NCBI RefSeq assembly: GCF_020541225.1
Contig: NZ_CP045889.1
Location: 496,001 to 560,000, forward strand
DNA from: Candidatus Steffania adelgidicola
GTDB lineage: Bacteria; Pseudomonadota; Gammaproteobacteria; Enterobacterales; Enterobacteriaceae
Reading direction: 5' to 3'
Length of the DNA: 64,000 nt
Shown piece by piece: positions 1 through 9,712 of this stretch (position 1 is the first letter of the stretch; each line of letters starts with the position of its first letter). The notes under the pieces are model-generated. The model was not told the DNA's origin. It worked only from the letters and a program-made list of their open reading frames with translations, and searched no databases. The position numbers and the translations under genes were made by a program.

Positions 1-591
1 ATTCGTCAGGTTGCAAGTTTTCCTCAGCATAACGGCGCGCCTGCATTTTCACCAGATGGCAGTAAGTTAGCGTTTGTGTTATCAAAGACCGGCAGTTTGA
101 ATTTATATATAATGGATCTGTTATCCAATCAGATTAGTGCACTAACCGACAGTCGTAGCAATAATACCGAACCAACCTGGTTTCCTGACAGTCAGACGTT
201 AGCGTATACTTCTGACCAAGGTGGGTCTCCACAAATTTATAAAATTAATATCAATGTCGGTGTTCCACAACGTCTGTCCTGGACAGGGACCCACAATCAG
301 AATGCAAATGTTAGCGCAGATGGAAAGTTTTTAGTTATGGTTAGCCGTAATAACAGCATACAGCACATCGCTAAATTAAATTTAATAACAGGAACTGTAC
401 AGGTATTAACGGATACGTTCATGGATGACACCCCTAGTATCGCTCCTAATGGTAGCATGATTATCTACAGTGCTACACAAAAAGGGACAACTTGTATATT
501 ACATTTAGTCTCGGCTAATGGGGATTTTAAAGCACATTTTCCAGTCATTCATGAATCAGTTAAGTTTCCTGCGTGGTCGCCGTATCTATAA
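1..591 (+). CDS. tolB: Tol-Pal system protein TolB, C-terminal part (5' end outside window)
   Basis: The open frame enters from the left edge without a start and runs 196 codons to a TAA. It covers roughly the last 45% of TolB (about 430 residues in E. coli), i.e. the six-bladed beta-propeller. Repeats of the TolB propeller type are clear ([43 protein letters not shown] at the end). TolB is a periplasmic protein that couples the TolQRA motor to the lipoprotein Pal during cell constriction. The downstream partner genes pal and cpoB are inactivated here, so this TolB has probably lost its usual partner although its own frame is intact in the visible part. Confidence 0.95.
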   Translation: MRQVASFPQHNGAPAFSPDGSKLAFVLSKTGSLNLYIMDLLSNQISALTDSRSNNTEPTWFPDSQTLAYTSDQGGSPQIYKININVGVPQRLSWTGTHNQNANVSADGKFLVMVSRNNSIQHIAKLNLITGTVQVLTDTFMDDTPSIAPNGSMIIYSATQKGTTCILHLVSANGDFKAHFPVIHESVKFPAWSPYL

Positions 592-621
592 TATACGTGT
601 GAATATGTAAGGAAGAGAAAG

Positions 622-1135
622 ATGCCAGTCAATAAAGGGTTCAAAGAGATTTTCTTGAGCATGACATTAATCATGATCGGTGGATGTAGTTTACATCAAC
701 ATACTAATAATGCATACATACCAGGTATGGGGGCAAAAATAAACATAGAGAATCTCCACAACAGTATCTCGCCGGAAAAGCAGGTAACTCCGGAGATGCA
801 AAATCTTCAGCGAAATAATGTTGTTTACTTCGATGTGGATTAGTATAATACTAGCCTTACCCTTTTATAAAAGGCTTAACGCTCATGCCAGTTTTTTACG
901 TAGGAATTCATCACAAAAAGTAGTTATTGAAGGTTATATAGATCAAAACGAGACACCGGAATATAATATTGCTCTATGTGAGTGCCGTGCTGATGCCGTG
1001 AAGATATATCTTCAGAGTAAGGGTGCCGCTGCTAAGTAGATCTTTATTGTATCTTACGGTAATGATCAACCCATTTCATTTTATCGCGATAAATTAGCTA
1101 ATACCAAAAACCGTCGCGTTATACTGGTCTATTAA
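622..1135 (+). pseudogene. pal: Peptidoglycan-associated lipoprotein Pal, inactivated
   Basis: It begins with a normal lipoprotein start (ATG 622, lipobox ending in GGC) and matches Pal through QNLQRNNVVYFDVD. A TAG follows at 841-843 where the family has Lys, then a frameshift between about 845 and 860 moves the homology to another frame (NAHASFLRRN, TPEYNIAL). A second in-frame TAG lies at 1037-1039 where a Gln or Asp is usual. Homology continues after it (IFIVSYGN, NTKNRRVILVY) to the TAA at 1133-1135. The whole family length of about 170 codons is still present, so the lesions are few and recent. Pal anchors the outer membrane to peptidoglycan; no functional product is expected. Confidence 0.95.
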
Positions 1136-1144
1136 GAGTCTTTC

Positions 1145-1822
1145 ATGAGTAAGAATTTTACAGTTTATTTCTTCAGTCTGTTATTATTAGTTAGCCCCCC
1201 CCTCCAAAAGTCTGCTGCGGCGAATGTGATAATTAGTAATATTAGCTTCAATTCGCTAGAAGATCGAGTTACTCAACTCGAGCGTATTGCTAATGCGCAT
1301 AGGCAACTACTAATTCAGATATATCAGCAGTACCGAAATCAGCAGCATGATGTCGATTTACTTCGAGGTCAGATTCAGGAAAATCAACACCGGTTATTTC
1401 AACTGCTTGAGCAGCAAAAACAGCTCTATCAAAAGATAGATGGTCTCTCAAATCAAATTCCGGCTGCTATTTTCACGGACCATAAGTCTAAAGCGATCTG
1501 TTTATCAAGAAAGTTGGCTGGAAGTCAGGATAAGGTGACTGCTATGAACACTGGCGTTAATATAGATTATAACCAAGGGGGGGGTAGTGTAGCAGCGCTA
1601 CTGAAAAAAGTTTTCTAAAATCTTATCTCACACAATGTTATTTATTAGTTAAGGTTGCTTACTTGTTATCAAGTTACAAAAAGATAATTCAACTAGGTTT
1701 TACTCTAGTGATAAATGAAAATCATTGGAAAGATACAGCTTAGTGGATTTGTTCATATCCCAGATAATGAACAGTATCCTGACACTTTGAATAAAGTCAC
1801 TATTATGGCTATAACAAGTTAA
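1145..1822 (+). pseudogene. cpoB: Cell division coordinator CpoB (YbgF), frameshifted and decayed in the TPR domain
   Basis: An intact frame from 1145 to 1618 encodes a signal peptide and the N-terminal coiled coil of CpoB (EDRVTQLERIANAH, LRGQIQENQ). The family has about 260 residues; this frame stops at 157. Past the stop the TPR region is still recognisable in another frame (FLKSYLTQCYLLVKVAY, resembling the first TPR helix pair), and a trace of the C-terminal end (QYPDT) lies near 1790. The frame change falls at the A6 run at 1602-1608; one extra A there would restore the reading frame for about 45 codons. The gene also carries a C8 run at 1195-1202 and a G8 run at 1577-1584. A secreted coiled-coil fragment could still be made. 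Confidence 0.85.
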
Positions 1823-2386
1823 ATTCATTTAAAAATAACCTACTTATTTTCTGCAATCCTAATTTTATTACTTCTGCTTCATTAGCAGAAACTTCTAGCT
1901 ATTTAAGCGATTTTATCGTGTAGATTACTTGAATCAATACATCCTAGGCTAGAGAATGTAAGAAAACGTTGATGCTCCAGTATTTGGAGTAGTTTATCCA
2001 TTTCCGATAATTAAGGATGAAGCGGAGAGAGAGTTATTTTTTTATCATATCGAACAATGATTTATCTAGTTTATAAAGCATGATAACTTTAATGATCGGT
2101 TTGGATTCACAAAGGCGCATTGATTGATGTTGAAATAAATTATAAGGAAAAATAATATTTAGATTTAGGACTTGTAAGATTTTTTCTTGTGAACATTGAA
2201 TTATTTATAGTCTAGCGTATATTTTCTACAGTTCGCTTAACAGCGAATTATATAGTTTTCAGTATTGCTTAAGGAAATAATATTAAAGCGTGTTACCCTA
2301 AAGTAGGTATGACATCAGTCTTTATTCTTCCTAGGTTTTTAGGCGAATTCTAACACTTACTAGTACCAGTTTGGAAAACTAAAGTA
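1823..2386. other. Gene-poor AT-rich stretch
   Basis: About 560 bases between the cpoB relic and the yffB relic. In E. coli several tRNA genes follow cpoB; I looked for tRNA-like cloverleaf arms here and found none. No frame of useful length and no terminator was seen. Confidence 0.5.
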
Positions 2387-2560
2387 TTCAGAAGTGCATT
2401 GAATACTAACAATATCTATAAAAAATGGAGTTCAGGTGGGTTAAGGTTAGTGCTTTTCTAGGCAGCTGTCATTAATAGTCTATGACTATCATTGGTTACA
2501 GATAACCATTTTTATTAAAATTCTCTCTACAAAAATATTATCTTTTTGCCATCAGCGAGG
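2387..2560 (+). pseudogene. yffB: Probable relic of yffB (ArsC-like thioredoxin-fold protein)
   Basis: In E. coli yffB sits directly upstream of dapE on the same strand. Here the 170 bases upstream of dapE contain, in shifting frames, FRSALNTN...KKW near 2387-2430 (family: WEALLNTRG, TTW) and PFLLKFS...Y near 2510-2545 (family: KPMLLGFSDSSY), interrupted by stops. The order and spacing match the C-terminal half of the family. Each match is short, so the call rests on position plus a gapless alignment of about 20 residues. Nothing functional can be made. Confidence 0.5.
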
Positions 2561-2566
2561 TCTAAA

Positions 2567-3694
2567 ATGTTTTGTCCTGTCTTAGCACTAGCAAAGCAGT
2601 TAATAAAATGTCCCTCTCTGAGCCCTGAGGACGCCGGATGCCAGGTGATAATAATGGCGCGCCTAGAAGCTTTGGGGTTTACAATTGAACCAATGCCATT
2701 TGGCGATACTCTTAATTTTTGGGCATGGCGTGGCGAAGGTCGTACACTAGTCTTTGCTGGACATACGGATGTAGTACCTCCTGGTGATATCGGTTGTTGG
2801 GATAACCCACCGTTTCAACCAAGCTTGCACAATGGTATGCTGTATGGGCGTGGCGCCGCGGATATGAAGGGATCTTTAGCCTCGATGGTTATTGCCGCTG
2901 AACGCTTTGTTTCTTTACATCATCATCATCAGGGTCGGTTAGCGTTTCTCATTACCTCTGATGAGGAAGCAAACGCGCAAAACGGCACGGTTAAAGTAAT
3001 AGAATTGCTTATAGAACGTCAAGAACGTCTGGATTATTGTCTTGTAGGTGAACCATCTAGTAGTGCCCAGCTTGGGGATGTTATCAAAAATGGTCGGCGA
3101 GGTTCGCTAAGCGCGCATCTAATTGTGCAAGGGATACAAGGTCACATTGCTTATCCAGATCTAGCGGAGAATCCGGTACATGGCGCGATGAATGCGCTAA
3201 AAGAATTAATAGATACTCGTTGGGATAAGGGTAACGATTTTTTCCCACCTACTACGATGCAAATTACCAATATCCATGCTGGTAGCGGGAGTAACAATAT
3301 CAGCCCTGGTGAGTTGCTAGTGCAATTTAATTTTCGTTTCAATACTGAGCTGACAGACAGGATTATCCGTCATCGAGTAGAGACTATTATACAGAAGTAC
3401 GAGTTACGCTATCGGATCCGGTGGTCGTTATCTGGCCAACCGTTCCTAACCGAAAGCGGTGCTTTAGCAGAAGCAGCCGTGCGAGCGGTAAAGCAATATC
3501 AGAACATTATACCACGTCTTGAAACTACCGGCGGTACCTCTGACGGTCGGTTCATTTCCCGACTGAGTAAGCAAGTAGTAGAGCTGGGACCAGTAAATAC
3601 TACTATTCATAAAGTGAATGAATGCGTAAGAGTGACTGATCTTCAGCTACTGAGTCGAATGTATCAGAGAATTATGGAGCAATTGATTTTATGA
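2567..3694 (+). CDS. dapE: Succinyl-diaminopimelate desuccinylase DapE
   Basis: Cleaves N-succinyl-LL-diaminopimelate to LL-diaminopimelate and succinate, a late step to lysine and to the peptidoglycan cross-linking residue. At 375 residues it equals the E. coli length when the ATG at 2567 is used, preceded by GCGAGG; an upstream TTG at 2546 is in frame but not needed. Dinuclear zinc ligands of the M20 family are all visible: AGHTDVV (His66), GRGAADMKG (Asp99), SDEE, VGEPS and a C-terminal NTTIHKVNE. The dimerisation domain sits in the middle third. It is intact between decayed neighbours, suggesting that meso-DAP is still made. Confidence 0.96.
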   Translation: MFCPVLALAKQLIKCPSLSPEDAGCQVIIMARLEALGFTIEPMPFGDTLNFWAWRGEGRTLVFAGHTDVVPPGDIGCWDNPPFQPSLHNGMLYGRGAADMKGSLASMVIAAERFVSLHHHHQGRLAFLITSDEEANAQNGTVKVIELLIERQERLDYCLVGEPSSSAQLGDVIKNGRRGSLSAHLIVQGIQGHIAYPDLAENPVHGAMNALKELIDTRWDKGNDFFPPTTMQITNIHAGSGSNNISPGELLVQFNFRFNTELTDRIIRHRVETIIQKYELRYRIRWSLSGQPFLTESGALAEAAVRAVKQYQNIIPRLETTGGTSDGRFISRLSKQVVELGPVNTTIHKVNECVRVTDLQLLSRMYQRIMEQLIL

Positions 3695-3722
3695 TATATA
3701 CCTGGATACCTCATTACTTACA

Positions 3723-3920
3723 TTGAGAAAAATTTATTTTTTTAGAAACAGATCATCAATTACAGATAGAAGAAGTGGAGATATTGCAGCCATTTTAGCT
3801 CTTTCAGCCATGGCAACCATTGTAGCAAATACTATTACTTTAAATATTTGTTATATAACAGTACTATTAGTACTCGTGACTATGATTGTTTATGGTAAAT
3901 CACGATTGTACATCTATTAA
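3723..3920 (+). CDS. Unrecognised small ORF with two hydrophobic segments
   Basis: A 65-codon frame starting with TTG at 3723, 28 bases after dapE. It has a basic N-terminus and two hydrophobic stretches (about residues 20-38 and 40-57) ending in YGKSRLYIY. I do not recognise a family. No Shine-Dalgarno motif precedes the TTG. It could be the C-terminal scrap of a decayed membrane transporter or a chance frame; E. coli has a small membrane protein gene (ypfN) after dapE but the sequences do not match. Confidence 0.25.
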   Translation: MRKIYFFRNRSSITDRRSGDIAAILALSAMATIVANTITLNICYITVLLVLVTMIVYGKSRLYIY

Positions 3921-4425
3921 TTGTAATAGATCAGCGTATGCCTATCTAAGGCAACTGCCTTGCACGGTTTATTATTTTGAAATTAATCAATGAATCGAAT
4001 GTTTTTATTTACGATACGACTCGCTGTGTTTAAGAATGACTTCAGTGGTATTGTTAACTTCAAATATTTTTCTGATTTCAAGGATCTGATTAAGCTAATT
4101 GTTATCTACAATAGGCGACTCGTAATAAATATATGATCTTTAAAATTGGGTTATATGGTGATTATATCACTACATATCTAAAAGGAACGTTACGTTCATT
4201 GGAAAAAGAATAAAATAGTTTATTAAGAATTTTTTTTGGGGTTAAGCATATGCATCCTTAAAAGTTCACGTTTATGTGGAAAATAGCCTATGACATGTTA
4301 GAAATTGCTTCTCTATATAGAAGCTAGATTAGACATAGATTAAGTACAAATAGAGATAAGCGAAAAGTAAAACAGAGATCTTTTGTAATACACTAGTACA
4401 TGATTTTTGATTTTCTTTCCTGTTT
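3921..4425. other. Spacer without recognisable gene
   Basis: About 500 AT-rich bases between the small ORF and the 3' end of sbcB. No frame, RNA gene or convincing terminator was seen. Confidence 0.5.
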
Positions 4426-5850
4426 CTATATCTGACAATATTCACAAAGTGCGTCTAGTAACTGTATTTTTTGCGTATTTCCTTGATGCATTAAGGAGAG
4501 CTCCTTTATTTTCTGTAGATAACCGTCTAGACGCGCTTTATTAAAATAGATATTACGATGTTCTAACCAGCGTAGTGCCTCATCATGATTTAACGTGTGC
4601 TTGAAATTTCGTGCGCGATAGCGAAAAAGTAATAGATTTAAGCGAGGATCTATAAAGCTTATATTTAATGTCTGTAAACTTTCCGGATTGGTAGAGAGAA
4701 TAATATTCATAGTAGCCCGATCGCTTTCACTGAAAAATCCATCATATAGCTGGGTATCGACGTTGTCTGAAGGCGTAAAAACAGTTGTCTTTTCGGAAAA
4801 CACAGCTACTATTTTTTTTCTGAGTTCTGGCCGTTTGCGTAACCAGGTCAAATTATCCAGGCATCGTTTCCGATGGATACCCAGTCGTTCGGCATCAATC
4901 GGGCGTAGCGTATTGGCGGGTGCCAGCACTGGACATTTATTGAGGTACACGATCTTTAATGGTACTGAAGTATTTTTATACAGCGCGTGTTTCTTTGTAT
5001 AGAGCCGATTACGTAGAGCATCACTATCGAGCTCCTCAAGAAGCTGTATATTACCGCTTAGATCGCAGACGATAAGCGCATTAGGGTTGTAAGGATGCCA
5101 GGCTAAAGGCGCAATCCAGGCAGTATTTCCTCGCGCCGCGCCAAACATACCTGAAATATGTACCAATGGTGTCATTGTTTCAAGAGGAGCGATAAGTCTT
5201 TTTAACTCTCTCTTACCGCGGTAATGGTAGAGGAAATTAAATAGATTCGGTTGCATTTTATAGATTAGTTTTCCTATTTCGAGAGTAGCATAAACATCGG
5301 CCATCGCATCATGGGCATTCGAATGTTCAATACCATTTGCATGAGTGAGATCTTGAAGACGGAAACTGGGTAGACCTTCTTCATTTATTGGCCATGAGAT
5401 TCCCTCAGGGCGCAAGGCGTAGCAGGCACGCATGACATCCAGCAGATCCCATCGGGAATTACCCTGTTTCCAGCTCCAGCCGTATGGATCATAAAAATTG
5501 CGATAAAATAAATTACGGCTAACTTCATCATCGAAGTTGATATTGTTGTAACCTAAAATACAAGTGTCTGGCATGTTAAACATTTTATAAATACGCCGGG
5601 CGAACTCCACCTCTGATATACCATCACTTAACGCTTTTTGGGGTGTAATCCCAGTAATTAACACTGCTTCTGGATCTGGCAAATAATCGTCAGCCGGATG
5701 ACATAAAAAGTTTGTTGGTTCCTCTAGAATTCTAAACTGGCTATCGGTGCGAATAGCTGAGAATTGCGCTGGCCAGTCAAGGGCAGGATGTTTACCAAAG
5801 GTTTCGTAATCGTGTACTAGAAATGTAGGTCGCTTGAGTGGATCAGGCAT
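4426..5850 (-). CDS. sbcB: Exodeoxyribonuclease I (SbcB)
   Basis: A 3'-5' single-strand DNA exonuclease that acts in mismatch repair and recombination. At 474 residues it matches the usual 475. The DEDDh core is intact: HDYETFG at the start (Asp14, Glu16), SRWDLLDV in the second motif, and HSNAHDAMADVYAT with the catalytic His and Asp. The SH3-like and C-terminal helical domains that hold the DNA clamp are also present (FRYRARN, EALRWLEHR). The gene stands alone, flanked by decayed DNA, so it must carry its own promoter. It is a repair gene kept in a genome that has lost many dispensable functions. Confidence 0.96.
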   Translation of the reverse strand: MPDPLKRPTFLVHDYETFGKHPALDWPAQFSAIRTDSQFRILEEPTNFLCHPADDYLPDPEAVLITGITPQKALSDGISEVEFARRIYKMFNMPDTCILGYNNINFDDEVSRNLFYRNFYDPYGWSWKQGNSRWDLLDVMRACYALRPEGISWPINEEGLPSFRLQDLTHANGIEHSNAHDAMADVYATLEIGKLIYKMQPNLFNFLYHYRGKRELKRLIAPLETMTPLVHISGMFGAARGNTAWIAPLAWHPYNPNALIVCDLSGNIQLLEELDSDALRNRLYTKKHALYKNTSVPLKIVYLNKCPVLAPANTLRPIDAERLGIHRKRCLDNLTWLRKRPELRKKIVAVFSEKTTVFTPSDNVDTQLYDGFFSESDRATMNIILSTNPESLQTLNISFIDPRLNLLLFRYRARNFKHTLNHDEALRWLEHRNIYFNKARLDGYLQKIKELSLMHQGNTQKIQLLDALCEYCQI

Positions 5851-6366
5851 GGTTTAGTTCTTTTTTTTAAGATGGTGGGTTATTTTAGAGGTTATTATGA
5901 ACATATACAGTCTACATTTAAAGTCATTGATAATATTAGGTACTCATAGTACCTAATATAAGTAATTTACAATTATTAGCTAATATCACCAAGTGATTTA
6001 AGGGTTATGATGAATTTTTACAAAGAACAGAGTTACTATATTTAAACGGATATCTTTTTTACTTTCCATTTATACTTAATGTCTTTCAGATTTTTAAAAT
6101 GATATAAGTACTGTACTATCACGAGTCGTGAATCAGGTTATTTTTTAGCATTATGGATAGTTATATATCATCTGATGATAATATCGTTGATTATAAACAG
6201 GGTTTATTTTGATATTTTAAGAAAAAATATCTTTACTCTATTATTACTGATCATTGTACAATTATTACAAATAATACTAATATTTAATTATTGTTAATTT
6301 AATATGAATTAAACGATTCAGCTAATGAGCGATGGAAATCAGGTCATGGTTACTTAAGGATAAGCG
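5851..6366. other. Spacer with one perfect inverted repeat
   Basis: About 515 AT-rich bases upstream of sbcB. The only structure I see is the hairpin at 5933-5959, listed separately. No frame of useful length. Confidence 0.5.
5933..5959. repeat. Perfect 12-bp inverted repeat
   Basis: ATATTAGGTACT, then CAT, then AGTACCTAATAT: twelve perfect pairs around a three-base loop. It has no run of T on either side, so it is not an obvious terminator. It lies about 80 bases upstream of the sbcB start and could be an operator or an RNA hairpin in the sbcB leader. Confidence 0.6.
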
Positions 6367-6770
6367 TTAGAACTTCCATGCTATTATTCTTCGGTTGGAA
6401 CAGATTGTGTTTATTCTACTTAGGTAGAGAAACAGGTGGTTTTGTTTGTGGCCATATATGTCGTTTACCAAAAAGATATCTTTCTTATAGAAAATACTGC
6501 ATAAAGATGTAATCAAAATTTTATTTTGAATAAAAAAATCCGATTCTATTAGTATAGTTTTAGGATCTGTTGGTCTCGAATTCAGCATCCACTTGAACTT
6601 CTTAAAGTTAATCCTAACGTTTTACAATTTTACAATAAGCTTAATAACATTAGTTTTTAAAGCTAAAGTGGTTTTACTGGAAAAGTATCTAGTTTTATAA
6701 AAAATACTAACTCGACTACTCGATGACCATGATTCTATACATAGAATAAAGTATGATAAAATCATATATG
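6367..6770 (-). pseudogene. mscL: Large-conductance mechanosensitive channel MscL, inactivated
   Basis: Downstream of trkA on the same strand, as in E. coli. A frame from about 6660 down to 6367 aligns without gaps to MscL from the end of TM1 onward: INFKKFKWML (family IDFKQFAVTL) and SDFFIQNKILI (family YGVFIQNVFDF), with a stop just before INFKKF. The N-terminal part is frameshifted and has further stops. The region spans about the family length of 136 codons. MscL is the inner-membrane osmotic safety valve; its loss fits life in a stable host environment. Confidence 0.8.
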
Positions 6771-6813
6771 TTTTTATTGTTATAAACAAATTAAATTTAA
6801 AGAAAGAAGGAGC

Positions 6814-6832
6814 GATCTATTTCGAATAGATT
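6814..6832. repeat. Inverted repeat downstream of trkA
   Basis: ATCTATT-TCG-AATAGAT, seven perfect pairs, just 3' of the trkA stop on the minus strand. The following minus-strand sequence is pyrimidine-rich but not a clean T run, so this is only a possible weak terminator. Confidence 0.35.
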
Positions 6833-6847
6833 GGTTTTATGTCACTG

Positions 6848-8224
6848 CTAAAAGAAGAAGGGACTGGGTTGGAAAAGGCGTTCTAGATCATTGATAAACT
6901 TTTTATCAGTGAGGAATATGATCACATGATCACCCTCTTCAATCCGGCTGGTTCGGTTGACGATAATAACCTCATCTCCGCGAACAATAGCACCAATAAT
7001 GGCACCAGGTGGTAGCTTAATAGCCTCAATGTGACGGCCAACTACTCGTGAAGTGTTTTTATCGCCATGAGCTATAGTTTCAATTGCTTCTGCTATTCCG
7101 CCTCGCAATGAGGAAACAGTGACGATATCCGCTTTGCGGACATGTCCTAGCAGCGATGAAATCGTAGCCTGCTGGGGGGAAATGGTGATATCGATTACAC
7201 TGCCTTGAACAAGATCCACATATGCGCGTCGTTGAATTAGTACTAATACTTTTTTTGCCCCCATGCGCTTAGCTAACATAGCGGACATAATATTGGCTTC
7301 ATCGTCATTAGTAAGGGCGATAAAGACATCAATCTGCTCAATATGCTCCTGTGCTAACAGCTCCTGATCTGAGGCATCACCGTAAAAAACAATAGTATTA
7401 TGCAATTGTTCCGCTAGTTCAACAGCGCGTTCTTGAATACGTTCTATTAGTTTCACATTATAATTCTTTTCTAGTCGATACGCCAAACCAGCACCGATGT
7501 TGCCACCGCCAACGATCATAATGCGGTGATAAGGTTTCTCTAGTCTCTGCATTTCACTAATAACTGCACGGATATGCTGGGAAGCGACGACGAAGAAAAC
7601 TTCATCATCTGCCTCGATAATCGTTGATCCCTGCGGGCGAATTGGTTTGTTTTGACGAAAAATAGCCGCCACTCGGGTCTCGATATGTGGCATATGCGCC
7701 TTGAGCGAAGAAAGGGCATTCCCAACTAGCAACCCGCCATAATAGGCTTTAACAGCCACTAGGCTAACTTTGCTTTTAGAAAAATTTACTATCTGAATGG
7801 CACCAGGATATTCAATTAGTTTATTGATATTATCAATGACTAGCTGTTCAGGTGAGATCAAATGATCAATGGGAACAGCTTCCGGCGAAAATAGCCACTC
7901 AGCTTCTCGACCATACTCCTGAGATCGGATGCGGGCGATACGGTTTGGCGTTTTAAATAGCGTATAGGCTATCTGACAGGCAATCATATTGGTTTCATCG
8001 GAGTTTGTTACGGCTACTAGCATATCGGCATCTTCCGCTCCGGCATCGCGCAGGACCCGCGGGTGAGATCCGTATCCCTGGATCGCACGTAGATCAAACT
8101 TATCCTGTAACTGGCGCAACTGCTCCGCGTCGGTATCGACAATCGTAATATCATTATTCTCCCCGACAAGATTTTCCGCAAGCGTACCACCGACTTGCCC
8201 TGCACCAAGAATGATGATTTTCAT
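6848..8224 (-). CDS. trkA: Trk system potassium uptake regulator TrkA
   Basis: Peripheral inner-membrane protein that gates the TrkH/TrkG potassium channel in response to nucleotides. At 458 residues it has the E. coli length. It consists of two RCK units, each with a Rossmann NAD site: [17 protein letters not shown] at residue 2 and [17 protein letters not shown] near residue 235, each followed by a TrkA-C domain (second one ending [14 protein letters not shown]). It lies 33 bases after rsmB in the usual rsmB-trkA order, so is probably co-transcribed. The channel subunit is not in this window. Confidence 0.96.
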   Translation of the reverse strand: MKIIILGAGQVGGTLAENLVGENNDITIVDTDAEQLRQLQDKFDLRAIQGYGSHPRVLRDAGAEDADMLVAVTNSDETNMIACQIAYTLFKTPNRIARIRSQEYGREAEWLFSPEAVPIDHLISPEQLVIDNINKLIEYPGAIQIVNFSKSKVSLVAVKAYYGGLLVGNALSSLKAHMPHIETRVAAIFRQNKPIRPQGSTIIEADDEVFFVVASQHIRAVISEMQRLEKPYHRIMIVGGGNIGAGLAYRLEKNYNVKLIERIQERAVELAEQLHNTIVFYGDASDQELLAQEHIEQIDVFIALTNDDEANIMSAMLAKRMGAKKVLVLIQRRAYVDLVQGSVIDITISPQQATISSLLGHVRKADIVTVSSLRGGIAEAIETIAHGDKNTSRVVGRHIEAIKLPPGAIIGAIVRGDEVIIVNRTSRIEEGDHVIIFLTDKKFINDLERLFQPSPFFF

Positions 8225-8257
8225 AAATGAATCCTTATTTTTAGGAATAGCGCATCT

Positions 8258-9559
8258 CTAATGGGATAAAATCCCTTTTATCATTTTTGCATAAAAGAAA
8301 CCATCACCCGATGTTGGTGAAGGTAAGTATTGTAAGCCGGGTGAAATCGCATCGCCTGTTTCATGTACTTTGGCATCAGGATGCGTAGAAAGAAAATCCT
8401 TGATTTGAAAGTAGTTTTCTTCTGGTAAAATAGAACAAGTGGCGTATAGCAATGTTCCACCGAGCTTAAGAATTTCCCAGGTAGCACATAAAATTTGGTA
8501 TTGTACTTCGGCTAATGCAGTAATATCCCGATCGCATCGCAACCATTTAATATCCGGATGCCGCCGGATGACGCCGGTTGAGGAGCATGGTACATCCAGT
8601 AGGATACGGTCAAAAATGGTATTCTCTCGCCAGTCATTCGGTGATAGTCCGTCTCCTATTAGAACCTTCGCAGTCATCCCTAGTCGCTGCAGATTCTTAT
8701 GGATATCTGTAATCCGTTTCGCATTTAGATCCACTGCGGTAACCTGCGCTGTAGGGGCGATCTCTAGAATGTGAGTGGTTTTTCCTCCGGGAGCTGCGCA
8801 GAGATCAAGAATGATCTCGCCGTTTTGGGGTTGTAGAAGTAAAGCAGCTCTCTGTGCTGATGCATCCTGCACTGTTATATCACCCTGATAAAAACCAGGT
8901 AGTTTGCTAACATTGCATGGTGTTTTTAGCCTGATAGCGTCCGGTAGTTTCGGGTGTGCAACAGCTTCGATATTCTTATTGGCAAGCAATATCAGGTAAG
9001 CGTTACGGGTGAAGTGCCGACGATTAACTCGCAGCCACATTGGAGGTCGTTGATTATTAGCATGGATTATCTGTGCGTGGTGTATCGGCCAGGCAGCTAA
9101 AATTCGTTTTTTCAGCCAGGATGGGTGAAAATGACAGATTTCTAGTTTCGTAGCTTTGGTTAACAAGAAAATTTGCTTTCGCTGGAACTGCCGTAACACT
9201 CCGTTAATCAATCCTTTTAGCTGAGGTTGTTGTAGTGAGACCACACCTTCTACCGTCTCTGCAAGAACGGCGTAAGGAGGAATACGAGTATACATTAACT
9301 GATATAATCCAACCATGAGGAGGTGATGAAGTGTCCTCTGTTTACCAGTCAGTGCTTTTTTCATTAGCTGCTGTAAGATCCATTCTAACAGCGGTAAGAC
9401 CCGCATAATACCAAAGCACAATTCTTGTAGTAGCGCGCGGTCTTTTTTGTTTAAGGCTGTTTTCAGCACCGGTAATAAGACGCTAAGAGATTGCTTATTA
9501 TCCAGGACTTCTGTCACCGTTTTAGCGGTGGTAACGCGAAGATTATCGTATGTTTTCAT
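8258..9559 (-). CDS. rsmB: 16S rRNA m5C967 methyltransferase RsmB
   Basis: Methylates C967 of 16S rRNA using S-adenosylmethionine. At 433 residues it is close to the family's 429. An N-terminal NusB-like RNA-binding domain ([34 protein letters not shown]) is followed by the methyltransferase core with the SAM motif [16 protein letters not shown], motif [19 protein letters not shown] and the nucleophilic cysteine in [11 protein letters not shown]. In E. coli def and fmt precede it in one operon; here only an fmt relic remains upstream, so the gene now needs a different promoter. Confidence 0.96.
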   Translation of the reverse strand: MKTYDNLRVTTAKTVTEVLDNKQSLSVLLPVLKTALNKKDRALLQELCFGIMRVLPLLEWILQQLMKKALTGKQRTLHHLLMVGLYQLMYTRIPPYAVLAETVEGVVSLQQPQLKGLINGVLRQFQRKQIFLLTKATKLEICHFHPSWLKKRILAAWPIHHAQIIHANNQRPPMWLRVNRRHFTRNAYLILLANKNIEAVAHPKLPDAIRLKTPCNVSKLPGFYQGDITVQDASAQRAALLLQPQNGEIILDLCAAPGGKTTHILEIAPTAQVTAVDLNAKRITDIHKNLQRLGMTAKVLIGDGLSPNDWRENTIFDRILLDVPCSSTGVIRRHPDIKWLRCDRDITALAEVQYQILCATWEILKLGGTLLYATCSILPEENYFQIKDFLSTHPDAKVHETGDAISPGLQYLPSPTSGDGFFYAKMIKGILSH

Positions 9560-9712
9560 AGTAGACCAGAGAGGGGGTAAGATTTTTGCTATATAATTTA
9601 AAGGTTAACATTACTATCTAACCTTATGTTAATGGAAACTTGTTTAGTATCACCATCAATACAATTTAATAGTCTTTATCAAGTTTATTTATGTTCTAAT
9701 ATATTATATCAT

